NCBI RefSeq assembly: GCF_027857615.1
Contig: NZ_JAQIFT010000011.1
Location: 1-26,680 of the forward strand
Origin: Holtiella tumoricola
GTDB lineage: Bacteria; Bacillota; Clostridia; Lachnospirales; Cellulosilyticaceae
DNA: 26,680 bases
Reading direction: 5' to 3'
The notes beneath the pieces are model-generated. The model saw nothing but the letters and a program-made list of their open reading frames with translations. It was not told the DNA's origin and did no database searches. This document shows, in pieces, positions 1-6,284 of the stretch (positions are counted from its first letter, which is position 1; the number at the start of each line of letters is the position of its first letter). Made by a program: the position numbers and the translations under genes.

Positions 1-35
1 AAGCCGTAAAACATTTACTAAATGTTTTACGGCTT
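1..35 (-). terminator. Intrinsic terminator hairpin after the MarR gene
   Basis: A perfect 16-bp inverted repeat (arms 1-16 and 20-35, loop ACT) starts five bases beyond the MarR stop codon. Read on the minus strand the 3' side would run off the window, so the U-tract cannot be confirmed; on the plus strand no T-run follows. Its position directly behind the gene supports a terminator. Confidence 0.7.
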
Positions 36-39
36 CTTG

Positions 40-498
40 CTAATGCATATCTTTACGACATTTTGAAAAATAGCTAGAGTTGTTGGTAGAGATCTTTCTG
101 AGTAGAGCAAATAGGTTATCTACTTCTGTAGAAGATAAACAACCTAAGAGCTGATCTTCCCACTTTTTTGAAATGCTTAGAATTTCTTCTTTGGATTCCA
201 GCGCTTTTGGGGTAAGGTAAATGTGATACTTACGTTTATCTTGTTGGTTGAGTGCAAGGGTAACATATCCAGATTCTTCTAATTTCTTAACAGCTCTAGT
301 CGTTGTACCTTTATCAACAGAGACCTTTTCTGTAAGTTCATCATGGCTAATACCATCTTTTAGGTAGAGTTGAAGCAAGAATAAATACTGGCCAGATCCT
401 ATACCGTACTTTTCATATTCTTTAGAGAGAAAACTTGCTCCAATTCTATGAAGGTGGCTAATATAGCGTCCAATACCTTCATCTTCGTATAACTTCAT
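40..498 (-). CDS. MarR-family winged-helix transcriptional regulator
   Basis: A 152-residue protein of the usual MarR length. Residues from about 50 to 115 form the winged helix-turn-helix: a recognition segment with DKGTTTRAVKKLEESG, then the wing NQQDKRKYHIYLT, which resembles the classic D-x-R wing region of MarR proteins. Flanking helices would make the dimer interface. MarR proteins usually repress their own gene and a neighbour and are released by a small ligand or oxidant. I chose the ATG at 498 because AAAGG lies 9 bases upstream of it; an in-frame TTG nine bases earlier abuts that site. The gene lies 69 bases downstream of a hydrolase gene on the same strand, and that hydrolase is the most likely co-regulated target. 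There is no cysteine in an obvious OhrR redox position near the N-terminus, so the ligand is unknown. Confidence 0.85.
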   Translation of the reverse strand: MKLYEDEGIGRYISHLHRIGASFLSKEYEKYGIGSGQYLFLLQLYLKDGISHDELTEKVSVDKGTTTRAVKKLEESGYVTLALNQQDKRKYHIYLTPKALESKEEILSISKKWEDQLLGCLSSTEVDNLFALLRKISTNNSSYFSKCRKDMH

Positions 499-528
499 AT
501 GACACAACCTTTATTGAATATTTTATTA

Positions 529-561
529 ATAGTACTAGTGTATCATAACTACGCAATGATA
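529..561 (-). promoter_or_regulatory. Candidate MarR promoter with overlapping inverted repeat
   Basis: On the minus strand TTGCGT (551-556) and TACTAT (529-534) are separated by 16 bases and lie about 30 bases upstream of the start codon. An inverted repeat TATCAT-N9-ATGATA (541-561) covers the -35 element, which is where an autorepressor would bind. This rests on pattern only; the gene might instead be read from the hydrolase promoter. Confidence 0.35.
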
Positions 562-567
562 GTAGGA

Positions 568-1182
568 TTATTTTGTAAGGAAAGTACGTGCATCTTGAAT
601 GTAAGTTTTTAATGCATCAATAGTACCTAATACATTGTTTTCTAAATCAAGCGCATGGTTTGCACCTTCAACGTTTGTTAATGTAATACCAGCAATAGTT
701 TTAAGGCTTTCAAAATTTTCATTAGATAAGAGTGGATCACTTGAACTTGTGATCACAAAAGCATTTTCTGTAATACCAAGGCCTACAGTTTTGTCGATTG
801 GGCTAATGTAGATGTTAGTGATATCTCTACCTTCAAGATGTTTATTAAGTGCAATTTGAACGCAAGTACCGATGCTTTTACCAATGATAACAATTTTTTT
901 GTATTCTTTTTCAAGTTTAGATTCTACAACTTGAATGGTTTCTTTTACAATGATATCGAATTCGTCAGGAACAGAAAAAGCAGCTTTTGCAGTTTGGAAG
1001 CCATATTCAACTTCTAATGTATCAAAACCAAGTTCGCATGAAAGTTGTTTTGAGTAATCTAAGTAAGAACGATCAAGATAGTAAGCGATACCAGGTAAAA
1101 TAACGCAAAGTGTGTCGCTGTTTTTGTCAACAAAGCGGTTATTTAAGTCGATTCCCCAATGGGATTTAAGTGATGTAGTCAT
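568..1182 (-). CDS. Alpha/beta hydrolase family protein
   Basis: A 204-residue cytoplasmic protein without signal peptide. It shows a minimal alpha/beta hydrolase layout: a strand ending VILPG (about 27-31, likely oxyanion-hole turn), the nucleophile elbow GKSIG at 101-105 with Ser103, an acid at Asp149 (SSSDPLL) and a histidine at His176 (GANHAL) near the end, in the expected catalytic order Ser-Asp-His. The substrate is not readable from sequence; small esterases, dienelactone-type hydrolases and uncharacterised alpha/beta hydrolases share this frame. A strong AAGGAG sits 7 bases upstream of the ATG. The MarR gene follows in the same direction, so the pair probably forms a regulated unit, perhaps for handling a reactive or ester-bearing compound (inference). 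Confidence 0.75.
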   Translation of the reverse strand: MTTSLKSHWGIDLNNRFVDKNSDTLCVILPGIAYYLDRSYLDYSKQLSCELGFDTLEVEYGFQTAKAAFSVPDEFDIIVKETIQVVESKLEKEYKKIVIIGKSIGTCVQIALNKHLEGRDITNIYISPIDKTVGLGITENAFVITSSSDPLLSNENFESLKTIAGITLTNVEGANHALDLENNVLGTIDALKTYIQDARTFLTK

Positions 1183-1210
1183 ATTAAGTCTCCTTTTTTG
1201 AAAATAAATA

Positions 1211-1254
1211 ATTTGAACAAATGTTATTATATAGTATAAATAATATTTAATCTA
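1211..1254 (-). promoter_or_regulatory. Hydrolase promoter and palindromic operator candidate
   Basis: On the minus strand TATAAT (1226-1231) is preceded at 17 bases by a weak -35, TAGATT (1249-1254). Just downstream of the -10, at the expected start of transcription, lies the palindrome ATTTG-AA-CAAAT (1211-1222). A dyad in this place is typical for a repressor such as the neighbouring MarR protein; the assignment is inference. Confidence 0.4.
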
Positions 1255-1318
1255 TTATAAAGGGGAATTTTGGAGATTAAAAGATAAGGCGAATTTACAA
1301 ATTGATTGCATATTTACA

Positions 1319-1347
1319 TTGACGCTGAAATAAGCATTTTTTATAAT
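1319..1347 (+). promoter_or_regulatory. Near-consensus sigma-A promoter of an orphan transcript
   Basis: TTGACG (1319-1324) and a perfect TATAAT (1342-1347) are 17 bases apart, making this one of the best promoters in the window. Transcription should start near 1354. It is oriented away from the hydrolase and does not need to serve the HAD gene, which has a separate promoter at 1565-1592 behind a strong terminator. Confidence 0.75.
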
Positions 1348-1353
1348 GAAGCC

Positions 1354-1528
1354 ATATAGGATAGGAGATAGAGGTCTATAAATGACAAAAAGAGTAAGCT
1401 ATGTAACAGAAAATCGTAAAAAAATCTTATAGCTTCTAGAAGATGAAATAGAAAAATAAATTAAAGTCATAGGTCTTCTAGTAGCTGAAAATGTTGATAC
1501 AACATAAGCTATAGAAGACCTATTTTTG
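1354..1528 (+). ncRNA. Putative short structured transcript of about 175 bases
   Basis: Bounded by the promoter at 1319-1347 and by a terminator-like hairpin at 1469-1527. The hairpin has 17 base pairs with one bulged G (arms 1469-1486 and 1507-1523), an inner 6-bp stem (ATGTTG/CAACAT, 1491-1505) and a following T-run. Upstream, ATAGCTT at 1429-1435 can pair either with AAGCTAT at 1396-1402 or with AAGCTAT at 1506-1512 inside the terminator arm, giving mutually exclusive folds as in attenuators. It matches no riboswitch or sRNA class that I recognise. It overlaps a broken ORF, so it could equally be the relic of an mRNA. Confidence 0.45.
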
Positions 1529-1540
1529 ATAGATGCATAA
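1382..1540 (+). pseudogene. Possible decayed small gene with in-frame stops
   Basis: GAGG lies about 8 bases upstream of an ATG at 1382 that opens a coding-like frame: 16 codons (MTKRVSYVTENRKKIL), then TAG at 1430, eight codons rich in Leu/Glu, TAA at 1457, fifteen codons, TAA at 1505, ten codons and a final TAA at 1538. The three internal stops are each one C-to-T change from a glutamine codon, and restoring them gives a plausible helical protein of 52 residues. No family is recognised. The last third coincides with the terminator hairpin, which argues that part of the frame may be coincidental. Alternatives are a genuine 16-residue leader peptide ending at 1432, or a non-coding RNA. Confidence 0.3.
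1469..1527 (+). terminator. Long hairpin terminator of the orphan transcript
   Basis: A 17-bp stem with a single bulged G, topped by a smaller 6-bp stem-loop, followed by TATTTTT. This is the most elaborate hairpin of the left half and separates the orphan transcript from the HAD gene. Confidence 0.65.
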
Positions 1541-1564
1541 AAAAATAAAAGATATTTTTGGGGA

Positions 1565-1592
1565 TTGAAAAAAGTATTGGATTTGATATAAT
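1565..1592 (+). promoter_or_regulatory. Sigma-A promoter of the HAD phosphatase gene
   Basis: TTGAAA (1565-1570) and TATAAT (1587-1592) with 16-base spacing, about 50 bases upstream of the start codon. It is flanked by an imperfect GGGGATT / AATTCCCC inverted repeat. Confidence 0.6.
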
Positions 1593-1645
1593 AGGAATTC
1601 CCCCTCAAAACTAGGGATGGAGAAAAGGCAACGAGGTGAACAAAA

Positions 1646-2482
1646 ATGAAGACTTTATATGTATCTGATTTAGATGGGACATTATTAAATAGCAAAGGTA
1701 AAGTTTCAGAGCAGACAGCATCTATCCTTAATAAGGAAATTAAGCAAGGGGCATACTTTACAGTAGCTACAGCAAGGACACCGGCAACAGTTGTACCACT
1801 CTTAGAGGGTGTAGAGATAAATCTTCCTATTATTGTGATGAATGGAAGCTTTATTTATGATATTAAACAAAAGAAATATATCTATACATCAACTATTCCT
1901 TATGATAGTGTAAGACGTATTATCAATATTGTGGAAGAACAAGAAAAGCAAATTTTCGCTTATGCACTAAAAGAGGATTTTTTAACCGTTTATTATAAAG
2001 GCTTTAATAGCAAAGATGAAGAAGCATTCTACAATGGACGTAAGAATCTAACGCTTAAACGCTTTGAAAAAGTAGAGTCTTATCCTATTACACCAGAGAG
2101 TCAAGTGGGACATATGGTTATGTTAGATTCTTATGAAGTGATTAAAAAGATAACAGATCAGTTAGAAGATGTACCAGGCATCAAAACACTTATGTATAGA
2201 GATGTTAATACAGAATCTAGCTATCTACTGGAGATAGCAGCAGAAGGTACCAATAAGGCAGAAGCAGCTAAATATGTTGCAGGGCAATATGAAATAGATG
2301 AAGTCATAGCTTTTGGTGATAATTTAAATGATATGGAAATGATCCAAGTGGCAGATTGTGGGTGTGCAGTGGGAAATGCAGAAAAATCACTTAAGGAGAA
2401 TGCAAACTGTGTCATAGATACCAATGACAACGATGGTGTGGCAAGATTTATAGAAATGAATAGAAGGGCACTAAGTGCCTAA
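1646..2482 (+). CDS. Cof-type HAD-IIB family sugar-phosphate or FMN phosphatase
   Basis: A 278-residue soluble enzyme of the Cof/HAD-IIB group, at the family's usual length of about 270. Motif I is DLDGTLL with nucleophile Asp8 and acid/base Asp10. The metal-binding motif IV is GDNLNDMEM, with Asp225, Asn228 and Asp229, preceded by a lysine-containing motif III (NKAEAAKY). The residues between are consistent with the large C2B cap that sets substrate choice. Family members dephosphorylate sugar phosphates, FMN, PLP or erythronate phosphate and are often promiscuous, so no substrate is assigned. GAGGTG lies 7 bases before the ATG. It has its own promoter and terminator and so is a single-gene unit. 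Confidence 0.9.
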   Translation: MKTLYVSDLDGTLLNSKGKVSEQTASILNKEIKQGAYFTVATARTPATVVPLLEGVEINLPIIVMNGSFIYDIKQKKYIYTSTIPYDSVRRIINIVEEQEKQIFAYALKEDFLTVYYKGFNSKDEEAFYNGRKNLTLKRFEKVESYPITPESQVGHMVMLDSYEVIKKITDQLEDVPGIKTLMYRDVNTESSYLLEIAAEGTNKAEAAKYVAGQYEIDEVIAFGDNLNDMEMIQVADCGCAVGNAEKSLKENANCVIDTNDNDGVARFIEMNRRALSA

Positions 2483-2488
2483 AAGGAG

Positions 2489-2526
2489 ATGCCAGTATGT
2501 TTAGAAAAACAGACTGGTATTTTTTT
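2489..2526 (+). terminator. Intrinsic terminator after the HAD gene
   Basis: ATGCCAGT (2489-2496) pairs with ACTGGTAT (2513-2520), including one G-U pair, and is followed by six further T residues. It begins seven bases after the stop codon. Confidence 0.8.
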
Positions 2527-2560
2527 GTGGCAGTTATAACATAAGAATAGATTAGATGAA

Positions 2561-2589
2561 TTGACAAAGAATAGAAAGTGAAGAATACA
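2561..2589 (+). promoter_or_regulatory. Possible promoter of the cupin gene
   Basis: A perfect -35 TTGACA (2561-2566) is followed at 17 bases by a poor -10 (AATACA, 2584-2589). The position, about 30 bases upstream of the start codon, fits the cupin gene, but the weak -10 keeps confidence low. Confidence 0.35.
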
Positions 2590-2617
2590 GCGTAAAATAT
2601 AAAAGGAGAAAATAAAG

Positions 2618-2881
2618 ATGACTATTATAATAAGACCAGCATCAGAAGAAGAAAGAACAGAAATGGAGAAATGTGAGACTTGGAGTTGTGAGGTATCTAC
2701 GTTTCCATGGCATTTTGAAGAAGAAGAACATTGTCTGATTATAGAAGGGGAGGCAGTGGTTACTTATGAAGAACGCCAATTTAGATTTGGCGTAGGAGAT
2801 TATGTTATTTTTCCAAAAGGAATGGACTGTATGTGGGAAGTGGTAAAACCTATTAAAAAATATTATAAACATGTAGAATAA
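2618..2881 (+). CDS. Small DUF861-type cupin (EutQ/Cupin_3-like)
   Basis: An 87-residue single-domain cupin. The family pattern is readable: W22-S-C24-E25, then F29 and W31, E37 and C39, the turn EGE (43-45), and the second cupin motif GDYVIFPKGMDCMW (60-73). DUF861 proteins are usually 80-115 residues and belong to the RmlC-like cupin fold; some are linked to ethanolamine or ureidoglycolate metabolism, but most single-domain members have no known reaction. Only a few metal-ligand histidines are present (one in WHF), so a classical metal-centre enzyme is doubtful. AAGGAG lies 9 bases upstream of the ATG. It stands alone between two terminators, so neighbours give no hint of function. Confidence 0.8.
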   Translation: MTIIIRPASEEERTEMEKCETWSCEVSTFPWHFEEEEHCLIIEGEAVVTYEERQFRFGVGDYVIFPKGMDCMWEVVKPIKKYYKHVE

Positions 2882-2937
2882 CATGTAGCAGAAAAATTTT
2901 TAAGAGATAGATAATGTATAAAATCCAATAAGATATA

Positions 2938-2982
2938 GTAAAAACCCTTACATAACTTTGAAAAGTTTGTAAGGTTTTTTTA
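2938..2982 (+). terminator. Intrinsic terminator after the cupin gene
   Basis: An A-run and CCCTTACA on the left pair with TGTAAGG and a T-run on the right (stem with one bulged C), and an inner AACTT/AAGTT stem closes the loop. The T-run follows directly. It ends well before the selenium cluster; bases 2983-3160 otherwise hold only an AT-rich leader with a TATAAT near 3059 and no clear -35. Confidence 0.8.
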
Positions 2983-3160
2983 TTTAAGCGTTGAGTTCTG
3001 TACTATTTTTTTATAGCTTATTAATTTTACAATGTAGCTATATTCCTTTAAATTCATGATATAATAGAATTGGTAAAATCAAGAAATTAATAATAGAATT
3101 TCACATAGAAATAGATTTATATTAAAAGTATAATGAACAGCTAGGAAGGAATGAGTAAGA

Positions 3161-4180
3161 ATGAATGAGGAGAATATGTTTTGTAAAGGTGGCGGATGCA
3201 CTGCAAAACTAGGCCCAGGTATCTTAGCAGCAGTGCTAGAAAAGTTACCTAAATATGCAGATTCTAATTTGCTTGTAGGCTTTGATAGTTCAGATGATGC
3301 AGCAGTTTATCAATTAACAGAAGACTTAGCCGTTGTTCAGACGTTAGACTTTTTCCCACCGATGGTAGAGGATCCTTATATTTTTGGACAGATTGCTGCG
3401 ACTAATGCACTTTCAGATATTTATGCAATGGGCGGTGAGGTTAAGACAGCCCTTAATATTGTATGTTTCCCAGAGAAGATGGATTTAAATATTTTAGGCA
3501 AGATTATGCAAGGTGGTAGTGAAAAGGTCAAAGAGGCAGGTGGTGTACTAGCAGGTGGACATTCTATTGCTGATAGTGATGTGAAGTATGGCCTTTCTGT
3601 TATGGGTACTATTCATCCTGATAAGATTTATAAGAATAATGGGTGTCAAGAAGGGGACAAGCTCATTTTGACAAAGCCATTGGGTGTAGGCATTGTATGT
3701 ACAGCACAGCGTGTAGGGGAAAGTTCGAAAGAAGCAATGGGGAGTGCCATTAAATCTATGACGACCCTTAATAAGTATGCAGCCCAAATCATCAAGAAGT
3801 ATCGTGTACATGGATGTACAGATGTGACAGGTTTTAGCTTTTTAGGGCATCTCACAGAAATGTTAGAGGGGGATTTTGGTGCTGAGATTGATAGTTTACA
3901 AGTACCATATATTAAAGAAGCAGTACATTATGCCAATGAATTTTTCATTACAGCTGCAGGGCAGCGAAATCGTAATCATGTAGGTGATAGGGTAGCGTTT
4001 ATCAATGTACCTTATGCAATGGAAGAAATTCTCTTTGACCCGCAGACATCAGGAGGGTTGTTAGTAAGTATGCATCCAGACGATGCAGCGTGTGCATTAA
4101 AAGAGATAGAAGCATTAGGATTACCTTGTGGTATAGTAGGAACAGTTACAAAAACAAATAAAAAAATCATTGTAAGGTAG
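3161..4180 (+). CDS. selD: Selenophosphate synthetase (selenide, water dikinase)
   Basis: Makes selenophosphate from selenide and ATP, the selenium donor for selenocysteine, 2-selenouridine tRNA and selenium-dependent molybdenum hydroxylase cofactor. At 339 residues it has full length. The catalytic pair appears as GGGCTAK, with Cys13 and Lys16 matching Cys17 and Lys20 of E. coli SelD; the cysteine is encoded by TGC, so this is the Cys form and not a selenoprotein. ATP- and Mg-binding acidic residues are seen in DSSDDAA (about 42-48) and in TLDFFPP, and AGGHSI plus the C-terminal DPQTSGGLL motif are diagnostic of the PurM/SelD superfamily. The start at 3161 follows AGGAAGGA at a somewhat long spacing of about 10. 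It is the first gene of a four-gene cluster. Confidence 0.96.
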   Translation: MNEENMFCKGGGCTAKLGPGILAAVLEKLPKYADSNLLVGFDSSDDAAVYQLTEDLAVVQTLDFFPPMVEDPYIFGQIAATNALSDIYAMGGEVKTALNIVCFPEKMDLNILGKIMQGGSEKVKEAGGVLAGGHSIADSDVKYGLSVMGTIHPDKIYKNNGCQEGDKLILTKPLGVGIVCTAQRVGESSKEAMGSAIKSMTTLNKYAAQIIKKYRVHGCTDVTGFSFLGHLTEMLEGDFGAEIDSLQVPYIKEAVHYANEFFITAAGQRNRNHVGDRVAFINVPYAMEEILFDPQTSGGLLVSMHPDDAACALKEIEALGLPCGIVGTVTKTNKKIIVR

Positions 4181-4189
4181 GCGATTAAA

Positions 4190-4777
4190 ATGAAAAAAGT
4201 AATAGATGCCATGGGCAAAGTATGTCCCATACCCGTTGTAGAAACTAAAAAAGTATTAGCAACACTAGGTGAAGGAGATACAGTAGAAGTATCAGTTGAT
4301 AATGAGATAGCTGTACAGAACTTAACCAAGTTAGCAGAGCAAAAAAGGCTGCCGCTGACTTCAAACAAAATAGATGAAAATCATTATATTGTGACCATAA
4401 GTGTGGTTGAACAAGAGGCGTGTAGAATAGAGCCTACATATGATAACGTAGTTGTTGTACTTGCTTCAGACAAAATGGGAGATGGTGATGAGCGATTAGG
4501 ACGTACATTGATGAAAGGATTCATCTATGCTTTGACTGAACAAGAAACCCTTCCAAAAACTATCTTACTTTATAATAGTGGAGCCTATTTATCTACCAAG
4601 AGCTCAGAATCTATAGCAGATTTAAAATACTTAGAATCACAAGGTGTTGAGGTACTTACTTGTGGAACTTGCCTCAATCATTATGGACTTACTGAGAATT
4701 TAGCTGTTGGAACAGTGACCAATATGTATACTATTTTAGAAAAACAAATGCAAGCCACTAAAATTGTGAAACCATAA
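4190..4777 (+). CDS. yedF: YedF-type selenium metabolism sulfurtransferase-like protein
   Basis: A 195-residue two-domain protein. Residues 1-75 are a TusA/SirA-like domain with the hallmark CPIP (Cys12), which in TusA carries a persulfide. Residues from about 85 on form a DsrE/DsrF-like domain; near the end it bears CGTC (Cys158 and Cys161) followed by NHYGL. This fusion is the architecture of the selenium metabolism protein YedF, which co-occurs with selD in many clostridia. Its biochemical step has not been shown to my knowledge; carriage of selenium or sulfur as a perselenide or persulfide is the likely role. The gene follows selD by 9 bases, with AAGGTAGG as ribosome binding site, implying co-translation. 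Confidence 0.92.
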   Translation: MKKVIDAMGKVCPIPVVETKKVLATLGEGDTVEVSVDNEIAVQNLTKLAEQKRLPLTSNKIDENHYIVTISVVEQEACRIEPTYDNVVVVLASDKMGDGDERLGRTLMKGFIYALTEQETLPKTILLYNSGAYLSTKSSESIADLKYLESQGVEVLTCGTCLNHYGLTENLAVGTVTNMYTILEKQMQATKIVKP

Positions 4778-4791
4778 GAAAGGGTTAAGAG

Positions 4792-5934
4792 ATGATTTAT
4801 TTAGATCATGCAGCAACTTCTTTTCACAAGCCACCAGAAGTAGCAGAAGCTGTGTATCATGCCATATTAAATACAGGTAATAGTGGACGAGGTGTACATG
4901 GGGCATCTCTCGATGCAAGTAGATTAATCTATAAAACAAGGGAGAAGTTATCCCAACTTTTTAATGTGGGTGATTCAGCACGTGTGGTATTTACCTCTAA
5001 TGCAACAGAAAGCTTAAATATTGCAATACAAGGTCTGCTCAAATCCGGTGATCACTGCATTACCACTGCTCTTGAACATAATAGTGTCTTGCGCCCTTTA
5101 TATCTTATGGAAAAGCAAGGCGTAAGGCTCACAGTTGTTGGTACAGATAAAAAAGGTTGCATAGATATTTCACAAATAGAAGCAGCTATTTGTAAAGAAT
5201 CTAAAGTAATTGTTATAACTCATGCATCTAATGTACTTGGCAATGTAACAGAGATTGAGCAGATAGGTAAGTTATGTAGGCAATATGGGCTGTTGCTTAT
5301 TTTAGATGCTTCTCAAACAGCTGGGCTTATTCCAATAGATATGCAAAAGTTAGGGATATCTGTACTTTGCTGTTCGGGGCATAAAAGTCTTCTAGGCCCA
5401 CAAGGAATAGGGCTACTTTGTTTAGCAGAAGGGGCTATACCAAATCCTCTTAAGGTAGGTGGCACAGGTATGGATAGCTTTTCACATACAATGGATTTAC
5501 CTTTACCTACACGACTAGAAGCAGGTACACTTAATACCCATGGTATAGCAGGACTTAGTGCAGCCTGTGATTATTTAAATCACTATGGGCAGTTGCAAAT
5601 CCTTGAGGAAGCCACAGTTCTTGCCAAAAGATTTATAGCAGGTATTCAAGATGTGCCGGGAATAGCATTATATGGTGATCTTGATGCGATAGTGAGAACG
5701 CCTGTTGTGGCACTTAATATAAGAGATATGGATTCAGCAGAAATAGCAGATGAACTTTTTTATCGTTTTAATATTGCAACTCGGGCAGGGGCACATTGTG
5801 CACCTCTAGTTCATGAGGCCTTTCAAACAGAAGAGCAAGGTATGGTTCGTTTTAGTTTTTCCCACTTTAATACTCAAGATGAAGTGGATGAAGCCATTCA
5901 AGCTCTTAGGACTTTAGAGGAGGAGACAAGGTGA
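4792..5934 (+). CDS. Cysteine desulfurase-like PLP enzyme of the selenium cluster
   Basis: A 380-residue class V aminotransferase-fold protein that begins with the typical IYLDHAATS. The PLP lysine is Lys198 in SGHKSLLGPQG, the histidine/aspartate cofactor contacts lie in HASNVLG and DASQTAG, and the mobile-loop cysteine is Cys336 in AGAHCAPL. It belongs to the cysteine desulfurase subgroup often found beside selD and yedF. Such enzymes release sulfur from cysteine, or selenium from selenocysteine, as an enzyme-bound persulfide or perselenide, so here it probably mobilises selenium for SelD; this is inference from context. It starts 14 bases after yedF and its TGA overlaps the GTG of the next gene, so the four genes form one operon. 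A NifS/IscS role in Fe-S assembly is less likely without an IscU partner. Confidence 0.9.
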   Translation: MIYLDHAATSFHKPPEVAEAVYHAILNTGNSGRGVHGASLDASRLIYKTREKLSQLFNVGDSARVVFTSNATESLNIAIQGLLKSGDHCITTALEHNSVLRPLYLMEKQGVRLTVVGTDKKGCIDISQIEAAICKESKVIVITHASNVLGNVTEIEQIGKLCRQYGLLLILDASQTAGLIPIDMQKLGISVLCCSGHKSLLGPQGIGLLCLAEGAIPNPLKVGGTGMDSFSHTMDLPLPTRLEAGTLNTHGIAGLSAACDYLNHYGQLQILEEATVLAKRFIAGIQDVPGIALYGDLDAIVRTPVVALNIRDMDSAEIADELFYRFNIATRAGAHCAPLVHEAFQTEEQGMVRFSFSHFNTQDEVDEAIQALRTLEEETR

Positions 5935-6167
5935 GACAAAAACAATTACAGTGTGTAGTCACCTTTAAGACCACTACACAAGCTATGGCTTTTGAAGATG
6001 TAGCCAGACAAGGAAAGCTGAGCGGAAGGCTCATTCCTTTACCACGTTCAATAGGAGCAGGTTGTGGATTGGCATGGAGAGAGGATCTCGGCAATAGAGT
6101 ATTAATAGAGAATCTTAAGATAGAGTATCATCTAGAGTATGAGAATATCTATGAGATTATCATTTAG
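5931..6167 (+). CDS. DUF3343 putative Se/S carrier-like protein
   Basis: A 78-residue protein that starts with GTG, overlapping the TGA of the desulfurase gene by four bases (GTGA) behind an AGGAGG at 7-base spacing: strict translational coupling. The sequence fits the small DUF3343 family, with a ferredoxin-like pattern near the N-terminus (VVTFKTTTQAMAFE) and the motif GAGCGLAWRED around the single central Cys45. DUF3343 genes sit beside selD/yedF or electron-transfer genes in anaerobes. Cys45 is the only candidate for carrying selenium or sulfur apart from Cys8. Function unproven; the carrier role is inferred from cysteine conservation and operon position. Confidence 0.82.
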   Translation: MRQKQLQCVVTFKTTTQAMAFEDVARQGKLSGRLIPLPRSIGAGCGLAWREDLGNRVLIENLKIEYHLEYENIYEIII

Positions 6168-6284
6168 AAAAAGTTTATAAAAATTTTTATAAAAAATCTT
6201 AAAAAGGTCCCCAAATAAAAAATGTGGTTTGTATCTTATAGTGTAAATAAAAATAAACTCATATTTTTAAAGGAGATTGAAAAA

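Noticed and set aside
1382..1540. Stop-codon reassignment (UAA/UAG read as Gln) to explain the broken small ORF
   Set aside because: Other genes in the window end normally at TAA and TAG with terminators or start codons directly behind, so the standard code is in use.
1399..1695. A 98-codon minus-strand frame across the orphan unit and the start of the HAD gene
   Set aside because: It begins inside the HAD gene, has no ribosome binding site, and its sequence is the low-complexity Phe/Ser/Tyr-rich product of reading AT-rich coding DNA backwards.
3161..3222. Selenocysteine-containing SelD
   Set aside because: The catalytic position is TGC (Cys13), with no in-frame TGA in the gene.
3548..3855. 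Antisense frames inside selD
   Set aside because: Both lie wholly within a highly recognisable gene and show no start signals or protein family features; they are shadows.
6174..6193. Perfect AT-only 20-bp palindrome after the DUF3343 gene as a terminator
   Set aside because: The stem has no GC pair and no separate T-run, so it would be a very weak terminator; the end of the selenium transcript is therefore unknown.
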